NCBI RefSeq assembly: GCF_008831285.2
Contig: NC_045138.2
Coordinates: forward strand, 9,513,205 to 9,577,204
Direction: 5' to 3'
DNA length: 64,000 nt
DNA from: Nymphaea colorata
Lineage: Eukaryota > Streptophyta > Magnoliopsida > Nymphaeales > Nymphaeaceae
Shown: positions 25,345 to 35,644 of the stretch, one piece after another
Position numbering within the stretch: the first letter of the stretch is position 1
Layout of the letters: every line of letters begins with the position of its first letter
The notes under the pieces: generated by a model
The model's input: only the letters and a program-made list of their open reading frames with translations
Database searches by the model: none
What the model was told of the DNA's origin: nothing
Made by a program: the position numbers and the translations under genes

Positions 25345-26000
25345 CTTGAGTCTTGATTTGGACCTAGAGTTTGACCTATCATGCCATTTGTTACGCCCCT
25401 GTCTCCCATCATTAGCACTTGCGAGCTACCAGTACCAAGAGACTTTCTCCTTGTTTCTTCATTTAGAATGTTACTGGTTACATGCTTCATCGTAAGCACA
25501 CCATCTGGAGCGGAGTTGCTCAAAGAAACAACTAAAGTCTCCCAACTGTCGGGAAGAGAACTAAGCAACAAGAGTGTCTGTAACTCATCATCTAATATCA
25601 TTTTCATGGCTGACAACTGATTGATTATGCTCTGCACTTCATTCAAATGCTCTGACACTGGTTTTCCCTCTCTAAGTTTCAGATTTACCAATTGCCTAAT
25701 CAAGAAAGCCTTGTTCCCAGCTGTTTTCCTCTCGTAAAGATCATGCAACTTCTGCCATAACGACTTCGCGCTCGTCTCTGCGGATACCAAATGAAAAACA
25801 CAGTCATCTAACCATTGTCTGATGGTGCCAATGGTTTTCTTATCCAATAACTTCCATTTTTCATCTGTCATATTCGCTGGCTTCTTGTTCTCAATGGGTG
25901 CATATAAGTCTTTACAATACAGCAAATCTTCCATTTTTGCTTTCCATATAGTCCAATTGTTCCCATTTAAATAGACCATTCTAGTAGGGGTCGACTCCAT
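25341..26000 (-). CDS. Copia Gag (nucleocapsid precursor)
   Basis: An open frame of 219 residues beginning at an ATG (25998-26000) about 50 bp after the primer-binding site. It encodes LNGNNWTIWKAKMEDLL near the start, followed by the LVSAETSAKSLWQKLHDLY, VNLKLREGKPVSEHLNEV and LLLLSSLPDSWETL blocks typical of the copia Gag (UBN2) domain. It overlaps the zinc-knuckle frame by 4 bases in another phase, showing that the original single polyprotein has shifted here. Gag packages element RNA into virus-like particles in the cytoplasm. Confidence 0.92.
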   Translation of the reverse strand: MESTPTRMVYLNGNNWTIWKAKMEDLLYCKDLYAPIENKKPANMTDEKWKLLDKKTIGTIRQWLDDCVFHLVSAETSAKSLWQKLHDLYERKTAGNKAFLIRQLVNLKLREGKPVSEHLNEVQSIINQLSAMKMILDDELQTLLLLSSLPDSWETLVVSLSNSAPDGVLTMKHVTSNILNEETRRKSLGTGSSQVLMMGDRGVTNGMIGQTLGPNQDSR

Positions 26001-26047
26001 CCTTTAATAAGAATGTACACAACCACCCTGGCGCTAACTTGGTGCTA

Positions 26048-26065
26048 ACCTGGCTCTGATACCAC
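26048..26065 (-). other. Copia primer-binding site (initiator-Met tRNA)
   Basis: On the minus strand this reads TGGTATCAGAGCCAGGTT, complementary to the 3' end of plant initiator methionine tRNA. It starts three bases inside the 5' LTR, the normal position for minus-strand priming. Confidence 0.95.
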
Positions 26066-26068
26066 TTT

Positions 26069-26743
26069 GTTATAGTCGTGTCCCCCAAAAAAATGCTCAA
26101 CAACAATAAAAGAGGGCAAACCACCACAAAACTACTAAAAACGGAATCACAGGGCAGCGAGCATAAGATTGAATTTCTAACACCAATATTGCAGCAATAT
26201 ATATCAAAATATATACTAGAGATGCAGAAAAAAAGAGACACCAATTTACGTGGAAAAACCCCCAATAATTGGGTAAAAAACCACGAGCAAGAGAGACTTT
26301 CTATATATCAAGAAAAGGAGCCAAATACACAAGCAACAATATCCCTACTGTTTTAAGAAAAACAGTGAACTCAAGAGAACAATAACACTCTCTTATGTGA
26401 ATGAAAGAAAGATCCCCAAAGATTCAAAAAAGAAATCACCCAATGAAGACTCCCCTCATTTTTCCTTCTTTCTCTTTCCTCTTTCTTCTTGGCGTGCCAA
26501 TCGACTCACGCGCCTTGCTTTTCCTCTTCTCTTCCTTGCCTTCCTCTTCTTCTTCTCCTTCTCCTTCTCCTTCTCCTTCTCCTCCCGTATGCAGCCACAA
26601 GAGGTCCCTTCTCTTTTTCCCCAAAAGAGAACAACGAGGGAGAAATATGTGAGAGGCGTTGTGAGGAAGGGCACCATCCTTTCTCCCGCCCGTCACTTAA
26701 GTGACGGGCCGGGTCGGGTCTTGAGGCTGGACCCGACCCAACA
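26069..26743 (-). repeat. Copia 5' LTR (675 bp)
   Basis: Counterpart of 21369-22045 with the same TG...CA ends. In minus orientation it is the 5' LTR that would drive transcription. The matching flank duplication ACACC follows at 26744-26748. Confidence 0.95.
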
Positions 26744-26748
26744 ACACC
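26744..26748. repeat. Right target-site duplication (ACACC)
   Basis: An exact copy of 21364-21368. Together they show a single clean integration with no later rearrangement at the ends. Confidence 0.9.
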
Positions 26749-26999
26749 ATCACTCTTGGCGCTAGCCTCGCTGGAGTAATAATCACCATCGTGATCATCA
26801 TCTCTATCTCTAGAAAGGGGCGCCCTGATGGGCGGCAAGGGGGAGCCTGACGTAACGGCAGATGACGAAAGCGTCCCCTTTGCCCTGTAAAACGCAGCTG
26901 GGAGCCATGCATCCGTGGTGGTGTTCCTTTCCTTTCCGCCCTTCCTGGTTTTGGCTTTGGAGCGCAAAACATCAAGCACTTATAAAGAGGACGTGAAAT

Positions 27000-27890
27000 C
27001 CTTTTCCCATTCTTAAACTTTTCCTTTTTGTTGACACATTTCTCTCTCTCCCCTCTCTCTCACATTTTATGCCTCAATGCTCGTAAGGCAAGGGCTTATA
27101 AACTCTTTGTTTAATTTTTCATATTTTATGTTAAAAAATGATAACCGTACATTTTGAAGAAGCTAATTTGGTAGAGGGCATGTACTGACATGGCGTATAT
27201 AGACAATTTTTTAGTCCATGAATTGAAAACTTTTGGGCACATATGATTGAAAAAGACAAGCACAAGCATAATGAACAAATTTCTTTGGAAAAGTAAAAAT
27301 AATCATCATGTCATCGGCATGAAAAATCAATTTCAGTAAGCTTGAATTCAGCTATCAGCAAGCGATTCAGTCTTTCAACTTTAGAAGCTTTTCGCATAAA
27401 ATCTGAAAAAGGATTTAGCTTGAATTATAAGTCAGCTTATTCAAATCGACTTGGAAAAGAAGAGATGTAATTGCTTGCTTTGATATTACTTCCTTTATTG
27501 TTCGTTTACTCTGTTATTTCACAATTATGCTTCTAATTGATTAAACTTCATAACTCATTATTTACTTCTTTCATATTATTTGCGAAAGCTTAGCTTTAGT
27601 GTTTCCTTAATGTATATTTTTTTGTATTTAAAGAAATTTAAATATGTCAAAATTTCAATGGAGAAAGAATCCAATGTGATTCTAGGCTTTTCATGATACG
27701 AGTTTATCAAACAACAGCTTTTAATAATCATTGGGATAGATTAAGTTCACCATGAATGCTTTCCGCAGATTCAGATTGTCGATAGATAATTGTTTTCCAA
27801 TATCTTAGGCCAAAGTTTGCGCTGGATTCTACAGTTCCTAGTTGCCTTAGGAGTTAGGATTCTCAATATCCATTAATGACACTCAGCATC
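27000..27890. other. Non-coding upstream/intergenic DNA
   Basis: A CT-rich patch (27030-27065) lies upstream of the acidic gene. The rest is AT-rich with no recognisable exon. The remains of the following copia element fade in around 27830-27900. Confidence 0.5.
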
Positions 27891-27894
27891 CTTA

Positions 27895-28482
27895 ATGTTT
27901 CTTAAAGAGGCACTGCCGTTCATCATCTCTGTGATTTTGAACATTGGTTGTCACTGCCAAATTATAAGTCTATGTTATGCCTACAATATTCATAAAAATC
28001 ACAAGTTTGACTTAAGGGAAAGACGATGCATATTTCTTGGATATCTATATGGTCAATCAACTTACAAGGTTTATAATCTTGAAAGTGGATCGTTATTCAC
28101 CAGTAGAGAGGTCAGATTTTGTGAAAATCATTTTCCTTATAAACATGACATGCACACTCAGAAAAATGAACAAGTGGTTCTTCCTTTACCATTCAATGAT
28201 TCTGTCTCAGGTGAGCATGAGTTTCTTTCAAACCCAAAAGACCTTCTTAACAATACCCCATCCAATCTAGAACATGAGTTTCTTTCAAACCCAAAAGACC
28301 TTCTTAACAATACCCCATCCAATCTAGATGATGAGACCAACCCTGATCCCATTCCTCAATCAATAGAGCATACCCATTGTGATTCAGTCAACTTCACATA
28401 TCTACGCGACCTAAGCTTATACCGACTTATCTTAAGGACTACAAATGCTTCTCAGTCCTGCCCAGTTTCAGCCATTTGTTGA
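27895..28482 (+). pseudogene. Copia integrase C-terminal segment with internal duplication
   Basis: Encodes YNIHKNHKFDLRERRCIFLGY followed by the TYKVYNLESGSLFTSREVRF block, the standard copia segment after the integrase core. The acidic linker contains a 19-residue duplication starting EHEFLSNPKDLLNN, caused by a 57-bp tandem repeat (28216-28329). The integrase catalytic core is absent or too decayed to read upstream. Confidence 0.85.
28216..28329. repeat. 57-bp in-frame tandem duplication
   Basis: CATGAGTTTC starts at 28216 and again at 28273. The copies are identical except near the junction, so the reading frame is preserved with 19 extra codons. Confidence 0.92.
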
Positions 28483-28485
28483 AGA

Positions 28486-29680
28486 GTGATAGGACAAGCC
28501 TCACAAAAGGTACTCGTTACCCGATTGCACAATGTGTTGATATCACTAACTTCAATTCCAATTACAAGTGTTTCCAATTACAAGTTTTTCATGTCTACCC
28601 TCCTTAAGCAACATGAACCTTCATCCTTTGCCCAAGCCATGCAGGATCCTAGATGGCGTGATGCTATGAAGGTTGAAATTGATGCATTAGAAGCCAATCA
28701 TACACGAAACTTCCTCACGGCAAAGTTCCCATAGGCTACAAATGAGTATTCAAAATCAAATACCAATCTGATGGCTCTGTCGAACGATACAAGACCCGTT
28801 TAGTTGCAAAGGGGTATTACACAAACAGAAGGAATTGATTACAATGAGACATTTGCTTCTGTCACCAAGGTCTATACTATTCGATGTCTTTTGACTATTG
28901 TCGCTATTCAAAAATGGCACATTTTTCAAGTTGATGTCAATAACGCCTTTCTATATGGTGATCTAGAGGAAAAAGTTTATATGCAATTACCTCCTGGTTT
29001 TAGCCGACAAGGGGATGAAGGAATGACATGCCATCTAAATAAGTCTATATATGGGCTTAAGCAGTCATCTCGAAATTGGTTTTCCAAACTTGCTAGCTTT
29101 CTCAAAGACATGGGCTAGATTCAATCCAAGGCAGATTACTCATTATTCTATAAGATCGACACTAGAGGACATACATTTGTTGTAGTGTATGTGAATGACA
29201 ACATCATTGCAGGGGACGATTTGAATGCAATCAATTCTCTAAATATATTGATGAATGAAAGGTTCAAGTTGAAGGATTTAGGCAGACTCAAATATATTCT
29301 TGGCATAGAATTAGCTACTTCAAATGATGGTATCTTCTGATCTCAAAAGAAAATATTTTCTCAACATACCCCATGAGACAGCACACATGGGAGCAAAACC
29401 ATGTGAGACACCTATGGAACAACACATAAAGTTTGACAATGAAAAGGGAGACATCCTCAAAGATCCAAATCACTATAGAAAGGTGATTGGAAAACTAATA
29501 TATCTGACCATAACAAGGCCAGACATTGTTCACACAGTTCACATCTTGAGTCAATTTATGAGTCAACCACGAGTGCCGCATAAAGAAGCCATGAACTGTT
29601 TATTAAAATATCTAAAGGGAATTGCTAGATATGGAGTTATGGTCATGAGAGGAGCTGATTCACTTCAAAGCATATTGTGA
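28486..29680 (+). pseudogene. Copia reverse transcriptase with mutated active site
   Basis: Pieces in order: SSFAQAMQDPRWRDAMKVEI linker, GIDYNETFASVTKVYTIRCL, VDVNNAFLYGDLEEKVYMQL, CHLNKSIYGLKQSSRNWF, VVYVNDNIIAGD, GRLKYILGIELA and LIYLTITRPDIVHTVHILSQFM. The invariant YVDD is YVND here, so the second catalytic aspartate pair is broken. Stops follow FLKDMG and other positions. It is inactive. Confidence 0.9.
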
Positions 29681-29833
29681 TTCAGATTGGGCTTCATGTC
29701 CAATGACACGAAGTTCTACAAGTGGATACTTACAAGCGGATACTGCACCATGATTGGAAATAGTCATATTACTTGAAAAACCAAGAAGCAAACAACAATA
29801 TCTAGATCATGTGCAGAAGCAAAATACATATCC

Positions 29834-30157
29834 ATGGCCCTCACCACATGTGAACTTATTTGGCTAAAGACATTACTTAAAGATCTCGGGATTGTCCAGA
29901 AAGGGCCCATTACGTTATTCTGTTACAACCAAGCTGCAATGCACATTGCAGCCAATCCAGTGTTCCATGAAAGAACGAAATACATCGAAATTGATTGTCA
30001 TGTGGTGAGAGATAAGGTTCAGAATAGAGACATCCAAAGTCAATTCGTTCCCACAGCTAAACAAGTTTTTGACATGTTTACTAAGCCCTTGGGACAAGAA
30101 ACATTCCACAATTTAAGAAGCAAGTTGGTGCTTGGCAATCCAAGAGCGTCAACTTGA
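29834..30157 (+). pseudogene. Copia RNase H domain
   Basis: Encodes ALTTCELIWLKTLLKDLGI, CYNQAAMHIAANPVFHERTK, IEIDCHVVRDKV and VFDMFTKPLG, the copia RNase H C-terminus, and ends just before the polypurine tract. In CYNQAAMHIA the conserved catalytic D (C-D-N/S) is replaced by Y-N, a further inactivating change. The upstream half (29680-29833) is readable only with stops. Confidence 0.88.
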
Positions 30158-30164
30158 AGGGGAG

Positions 30165-30409
30165 TGTTGAAAAGTCGTGCCTTATCAAGATAAGGAAAAT
30201 CAATCTTTTAAGAGATCTTATCTTAAGATGAGCTAATCCTTGATCCTAGGCAATATTAAAGGTTTCAATGTATATCATTAAAAACAAAGAGACTATATAT
30301 TGAGAAGTCGACAATCAATAAAGATACACTTTCTCTCGTTTTTCCTCTTTCTCTCTGGTTCCCTTCTTTCACAAACTTTAATACCATTCTTCCTTGTTCG
30401 TATAAAACA
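30165..30409 (+). repeat. Copia 3' LTR (approximately 245 bp)
   Basis: It begins TGTTGAAAAGTCGTG after the polypurine tract. It contains a CAATCAATAAAG polyadenylation-like signal at about 30308-30318 and a CT-rich stretch. The nearest TG...CA end is at 30409, but without a second LTR the right boundary is approximate. Confidence 0.65.
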
Positions 30410-30714
30410 TGGAAGATGTCATCGAGGATTCTGTAAGATAGAACACCGTTGTTGCTCTGGATTCTTTTGATGATTGTTCGAGGTCAAACGAGAAAAGGGG
30501 CACCTGTTTAGCTTTCTGCCAGGGTGGAGGATATTAATGTCATTTTCTGCCGACAATGATGAGGGCATTTATTTCTTTGAACACCCCTACCGAGTAGGTT
30601 GGGAACAATGTTGGGGTTGAGTCACAGTGTTACACATCGAACAACATGATTTGCTTCATCCAGGTAAAGCATCAGACACTTTATCACTCCAAAATATAAA
30701 CCATGTTCTAAGTT

Positions 30715-31634
30715 AAATCATTTTTATGAGGGTTTTATTTTTTTATTCAACTCATTGCTTAGAAGTTAAATTAATGCAAAATGTTCAATACTTTCGAATA
30801 GACATTTTTCCGGTGTCTAGATGTAATTTCATTAACTAACGATTTAAATTTGATGAACACCAAATATTTTAATTAATCCATTTTATTGGATTTGTGAAAA
30901 TCAATTTGAAATGGTAGAAAAGGTCAAACAGCGTCGACGTCTATCCAAAAGTAGATGGCATTAACCAAATCCATTTGTATTTGTTTGCACATGCACATGT
31001 GAAAGAAAGAAATGGCAACTGCATCATAAATTCCATAATCATTTCAAAGCATTATTTATGTCCGACAGTTACCTCTCTTACCCACCATGTTGGTATATGC
31101 AATTTCAACACAGCGCGTCTGCACGCGTGCTTACTTTTTGCCTGAAATTCTGATGTTTCTTTACTTTAAGCCTATAACACAAGGTCACTCACACTACTAA
31201 TATAAGATCCAAATCATTCCTATGAGGGTTTTATGTTTTCATTTAACTCATTTCTTAGAAGTCAGATGACTGCAAAATGTTCAATACTTCAGAATAAAGA
31301 CATTTTTCCAATGTCTGGATGTTATTTTACTGAATAACAATTTAAGTTTGATCGGCATGAAATGTTTTCAGTAATCCATTTTATTGGATTTGCAAACATC
31401 AATTTGAAATGGTAGAAAAGGCCAAACATCGTAGACGTCCAACCAAAAGTACATGGCGTTATCCAAAGTCCATCTGTACTTGTTTGCACATGTGTGTGAA
31501 AGAAAGGTTACGTTAGACCGTCACCTCTCTTACCCATTGGTATATGCAATTTCAACACAGCGTGTGTCAGCACGCGTGCATATTTTTTTCTTGAAATTCT
31601 GATGTTCGTTTACTTCAAGCCTGTAACACAGGGG
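30715..31634. repeat. Tandem duplication of a ~470-bp non-coding segment
   Basis: Copies at about 30715-31185 and 31211-31634 (period 496) share many long blocks, including TGAGGGTTTTAT, TGCAAAATGTTCAATACTT, CCATTTTATTGGATTTG, CAATTTGAAATGGTAGAAAA and TATGCAATTTCAACACAGCG, interrupted by small indels. Divergence is roughly 15-20% by eye. No coding frame is preserved. Function is unknown; it could be duplicated promoter or intron sequence. Confidence 0.85.
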
Positions 31635-31943
31635 TACTCCTTGTTCTCCTCAAGGATATGGTCATGTTTCTACATATTGACGAAGCTGCATTCATGCGCA
31701 TTGCAGGCTTCAGGAAACTAAAACGTTCTTTTAAGAGATGACTAATCATTTGTTACTGTGCGCATGCGCCACACAGGTACGGGAGACACACACAGACCAT
31801 TTTACTTTGTCATTGATGATATTGCCTAAAAGCAAGCTGGCTTGATTACTTGGTTTAGGCTGGATGTTTGCTTGTGAAAATTTTCAAACCCCAAATATGG
31901 CAGAGTGAGCATCCCATGTCTCCTGCGCTTTTTCCATCTTCCT

Positions 31944-32009
31944 CACAGTCAAGGATCACATTTCTTTTATTATAGACACAGTCAAGGATCACATTTCTTT
32001 TATTATAGA
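31944..32009. repeat. 33-bp perfect tandem duplication
   Basis: The unit starting CACAGTCAAGGATCACATTT is repeated exactly with period 33, just upstream of the gypsy element. Confidence 0.92.
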
Positions 32010-32165
32010 CTCTGCAGGACACTCGTCCTCTGCCCTCCAGTTATTGAAGAAAACAGCAAAACCTGTCTCCTCAAGATAGTATTTGTGTATAATTTTGAAC
32101 TCATTGTAATATTCAGGTGTATGACAATGAAAAAAATCTCCACTCCTTAATTGTGCATGACAGTG

Positions 32166-32475
32166 TGTCACGACCTTAACCGAAGGTGTCTATCGTGGCA
32201 TCATGGCAACAGTTAGGTCATAGTTAGTGTTCAGTTGAGTTGATTTCAGTTGTTCCAAGAAGTGGGTTGTTCCACATTTTTAGCGATGAGTTATCCCTGT
32301 TAGTGGCAGAGTGGGTCTGCCACGATCCCCTGTTTTGAGGCTTCCACTTCTGCTAGAGGAGTATAAAGCCCTTAGTTGTGAATGGAATTAATATGCTTTT
32401 GATCCCAATTCTTCCTCACTTCTCTCGTCTCCTCCCTACTCTGCTCTCTCCCTCAAGACTTTGTTTAAACAACCA
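32166..32475 (+). repeat. Gypsy 5' LTR (310 bp)
   Basis: Starts TGTCACGACCTTAACCG and ends GTTTAAACAACCA. It contains a TATA-like GAGTATAAAGCCC. It matches 37145-37466 with few substitutions but has four small indels, including the absence of an 11-bp block (near 32210) and of a second TATAAAG. Confidence 0.92.
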
Positions 32476-32487
32476 AACTGCAACAAG

Positions 32488-32500
32488 TGGTATCAGAGAC
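32488..32500 (+). other. Gypsy primer-binding site
   Basis: TGGTATCAGAGAC starts 12 bases inside the 5' LTR. The first 11 bases pair with the 3' end of initiator-Met tRNA. Confidence 0.85.
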
Positions 32501-32660
32501 AACACGACGACTACACACTCCAAAACCACGGAGAGCAAATCGCCAGATGAACTGGTCCAAAGGTTGGAGTCCTCCATGGTCGACTTTCGCCAGGAATTCA
32601 ACCTTCGCCTTCAGGAATCTTGGCAGTGGAACTGTATTTTCAACATGCCGACCAGAGGTT

Positions 32661-32812
32661 CACCGAATTACAAGAAGCAATCGCTTCATGTCCTACTGTT
32701 GCTAAGGACTCTGATAATCGAGGGCTCTTAAGTGCACCACCGAATTACAAGAAGAAATCGCTTCATGCCCTACTGTTGCTAAGGACTCTGATAATCGAGG
32801 GCTCTTAGGTGC
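32661..32812. repeat. 77-bp tandem duplication in the gypsy gag leader
   Basis: CACCGAATTACAAGAAG starts at 32661 and at 32738. The two copies differ at a few positions. It lies in the 5' part of gag, before the readable conserved frame, and shifts the frame (77 is not a multiple of 3). Confidence 0.9.
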
Positions 32813-32837
32813 ACTACCTCCCAACCCCACCACAACG

Positions 32838-33821
32838 GTGGCAACAACTTCCATCACAGCGGCGTCCCCCGCCTCCCCCACCACAATACAAACCACCGTC
32901 CCACCTATGGTACGGCGCTCTGGTGATATCTCGTTACGCCTCAGTTTTCCAGAGTTCACTCTTACTAATCCTAGGTATTGGATTCAAAAATGTGAGCAAT
33001 ACTTTGACGTTAATGACATTGACGAACACCGCAAGGTGAAGCTAGCCAGCCTCCATCTCAACGAAGAAGGCGACACTTGGCTATACAATGAACTGCTCCA
33101 ACACATTGACCTCACCTGGGCTCAATTTGTGGAGCGACTGTGTGAACGATTTGGCGTTCAAGATTCCGACAGTGTGATTGCAGAATTCAACCACCTCAAA
33201 CAAACAGGAACTGTCGCTGATTATATCAAACGCTTCGAGGACTTAAAAGGATAGGTGTTACGTGAAAACGTCACCCTCTCCGATAAGTACTTCATTTCCT
33301 GTTTTATTGGCGGACTCACAGACTCGCTTCAGTCCCTCGTTCGGGCTCACGCACCTCTCACGATTCGGGAGGCCATGGCCAAGGCCAAGTTTCACGAAGC
33401 TGCCTTGAAGTCAATTGCAAAGCACCAACAATTTCGTAGCTCGACGCAGCCCCAATTAAATTCCGAAGGACCTAAACCTCCACGGGATCCACATCTAGTC
33501 AAGAAGGATCCCACATGCTACCGCTGTGGCGCCCCCTGGTTTCGAGGACACTCTTGCAGACCTCGTCCGACCAATGAAGCTCATGCCTTCGACGAAACAA
33601 GTTTGGACGATGGCGAAGTCATGGAGGACAACCCAGTACCAACCCAAGATGAGCAACTTGTAGAGCTCTCCATGCACGCCATTAATGGGAGTACCGGTAG
33701 CGGCGCATTGAAATTGAGAGGACACATCCGTCACAAGCCGACCCTAATTCTATTAGATACAGGGAGTACCGTAACTTTTATTAATTCCAAGTTCGTTGAT
33801 GCTCTTCACTTAGATGTCTAG
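32838..33821 (+). pseudogene. Gypsy Gag, zinc knuckle and protease
   Basis: One frame with in-frame TAG stops at 33252-33254 and 33819-33821. It encodes the retrotransposon gag domain (FPEFTLTNPRYWIQKCEQYF, then LNEEGDTWLYNEL, LCERFGVQDSDSVIAEFNHL and GTVADYIKRFEDLKG), a YRCGAPWFRGHSC knuckle, and a retropepsin-like LILLDTGSTVTFINSKF. Gag forms the particle; the protease would cleave the polyprotein. Start codon upstream is uncertain because of the 77-bp duplication. Confidence 0.9.
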
Positions 33822-33833
33822 GACTGTTCGTAA

Positions 33834-34955
33834 ATGACCATTGCCCTTGCCAATGGAACCAGAGTCGTGTGTTCCAAAACTTGTCCTAACTTGGGCTGGG
33901 AGATGTGTGGCAGTCACTTCCGACGTGATTTTCGCATTCTCGATCTTGGTACTTATGACATTGTCCTTGGTAGTGACTGGATGCAGGAGGTGAACCCCAT
34001 AACTTTCGATTTTGTGCAATCCCAGACAACAATTAAGAAGAATGGGAAGGAGGTCATTCTTAAGGGCCATCATGTGGACTCGAAACAATTGGAGGAGCTA
34101 AGTTGTCTGATAGCTGGTTGTCCTCCCAAACACATCAACATCCAGTATGTCGAGCAATTGGATTGGGTATTCGAGGTGGATGAAGGCAACAAGCTGACAA
34201 CACTTCCAAAGTCGAATTCTATTGAATTTGATACTTGCAGAGGATCGGACCTTCCCATGGAATTCCGAGAACGGCTACATCTCCGCTCCTTCGCCAACAT
34301 GTTTGAAGAACCCAATCAACTCCTACCTCAACGTTCTCATGACCACAGGATCACGCTAGTACCTGGGACCTCACCAATAGCCGTCCGCCCATATCGCTAC
34401 CCCTACCACCAAAAAAGGGAAATAGAGGTCCAAGTGCAACACCTCCTGGATGCTGGGTTTATCTGTCACAATCATAGTCCCTTCGCCTCGCCAGTCTTGC
34501 TCGTTAAAAAGAAGGATGGTAGCTGGCGAATGTGTATGGATTACCGCCAACTCAACTGCCGGACGATCAAGGATCGATATCCGATTCTCATCATAGACGA
34601 CCTTCTTGATGAACTACATGGTGCAAAGGTATTTTCCAAGCTCGACTTATGGGCTGGGTACCATCAAATTCGTATAAAGGAGGAGGACATTCCTAAGACG
34701 GCATTCCGGACACACCAAGGCCATTATGAGTTTCGGGTGCTACCTTTCGGTCTTACTAACACCCCAGCCACCTTCCAGTCCTCAATGAATCAGGTTTTGG
34801 CCTCATCCTTACGTCAATTTGTTCTGGTATTCTTTGATGATATATTGATTTACAACAACGAATTGGCCTTGCACACTGAGCATCTTTCGATGGTGCTAGA
34901 GTTACTCCGCGTGAACAATTCTACCTCAAGTTATCCAAATGTGAATTTGGCATGA
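33834..34955 (+). pseudogene. Gypsy reverse transcriptase
   Basis: Same frame as Gag. After the protease C-terminal part ([20 protein letters not shown]) comes [52 protein letters not shown] with the first catalytic Asp, [18 protein letters not shown] and [13 protein letters not shown] with the F-D-D pair. Around 34912 a single-base frameshift moves coding to the next frame, where the family's [20 protein letters not shown] continues. All RT catalytic aspartates are intact. Confidence 0.92.
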
Positions 34956-35644
34956 CTCAAATCAATTACCTGGGACACGTCATATCGGGAGAAGGAGTCA
35001 GTACCGACCCAAAAAAAGTTGAGGCCATGATTAGTTGGCCTACACCCAAAACGATAAGAGAATTGCGGGGCTTCCTCGGCTTAACCGATTACTATCGAAA
35101 GTTCATACGCAATTATGGTGTGGTGGCGCAACCCCTAACTAAGCTCCTCAAAAAAGATGCCTTCTGCTGGTCTCCAGAAGCGGACGAGACTTTCACAAAT
35201 CTAAAGCACCTCCTATCGACTTCTCCCATCCTTGCATACCCTAACTTTAATAGCGAATTTGTGTTGGAGACAAATGCATCAGAGCGAGGCATCGGGGCAA
35301 TCTTAACTCAAAACGGGTGTCCAATTGCATACATGAGCGAAACATTAGGCCCTCGTAATGCCGGCTTGGCCACCTACGAAAAAGAGTTGATGGCTGTCCT
35401 TTCAGTGGTGACGCGTTGGCGGCATTATTTGGAAGGAGCCCATTTCATGATCAAGACGGACCATCGCAGTTTACAATTCCTCTTGGATCAGAAAGTTCAT
35501 ACAAACTTGCAACGAAAGGGTGTCTCTCGCTTGATGGGGTTGAATTTCTCTATCGCATATTGAAGGGGCTTCGATAACAAGGCGGTTGATGCTCTATCGC
35601 GCTTCACGAAGATAACCAGGGGTGAAATTCCAACTAGCAACGAG
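34952..35644 (+). pseudogene. Gypsy RT thumb and RNase H
   Basis: Encodes INYLGHVISGEGVSTDPKKV, the ELRGFLGLTDYYRKFIRNYG block, FVLETNASERGIGAILTQNG, TYEKELMAVLSVVTRWRHYL and FMIKTDHRSLQFLLDQ. The first RNase H acid, normally D in E-T-D-A-S, is N here (ETNAS), which should abolish RNase H. The frame ends in a TGA at 35561-35563 and then resumes with NKAVDALSRF, the conserved end of the domain. Confidence 0.9.

Larger units (their letters stand above)
21369..26743 (-). mobile_element. Ty1/copia LTR retrotransposon, complete but defective
   Basis: A 5.4-kb element in minus orientation, bounded by TG...CA LTRs (21369-22045 and 26069-26743) and a perfect 5-bp target duplication. Internal order from right to left is primer-binding site for initiator-Met tRNA, gag, CCHC knuckle, protease, integrase, reverse transcriptase, RNase H and polypurine tract, which is the copia order. 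The domains are like those of the Tork/Tnt1 group. Gag is open, but pol is broken by frameshifts, stops and a deletion in RT. The two LTRs differ by a few percent by eye, so insertion is not very recent. It sits inside the acidic Toc159-like gene. Confidence 0.95.
20308..26976 (-). pseudogene. Acidic Toc159-like gene split by a copia insertion
   Basis: The minus-strand coding frame runs 26976-26744, is interrupted by the copia element, and resumes in the same frame at 21368-20308. It ends at a splice-donor-like ATTG/GTGAGC. The protein is Asp/Glu/Ser-rich. Near its start it has SPLPPIRAPLSRDRDD, then YYSSEASAKSDG, then SRDDEFETASETPWD. By memory of the family, this order resembles the N-terminal acidic (A) domain of Toc159-type chloroplast preprotein receptors; the GTPase and membrane domains are not in the window. 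A TATA-like TTTATAAG lies just upstream (about 26980), but no in-frame ATG exists before the conserved block (the first in-frame candidate is GTG), so the start is lost or lies in another exon. The insertion introduces LTR sequence with stops, so this allele should be non-functional. Alternative: another acidic plant protein of unknown role. Confidence 0.5.
27895..30409 (+). mobile_element. 5'-truncated Ty1/copia element with 3' LTR
   Basis: A plus-strand copia relic lacking gag, protease, most of integrase and the 5' LTR. It retains the integrase C-terminal GKGK-type segment, RT, RNase H, a polypurine tract (TTGAAGGGGAG) and one LTR beginning TGTTGAAAAGTCG at 30165. The reading frame is broken in several places. 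It is a different family from the 21.4-26.7 kb element, judged by the sequence of the RT and RNase H blocks and the LTR. Confidence 0.88.

Noticed and set aside
26048-26065. tRNA-like sequence
   Set aside because: Only the 18 bases complementary to the iMet tRNA 3' end are present. It is a primer-binding site, not a tRNA gene; the same holds at 32488 and in 53176-53445.
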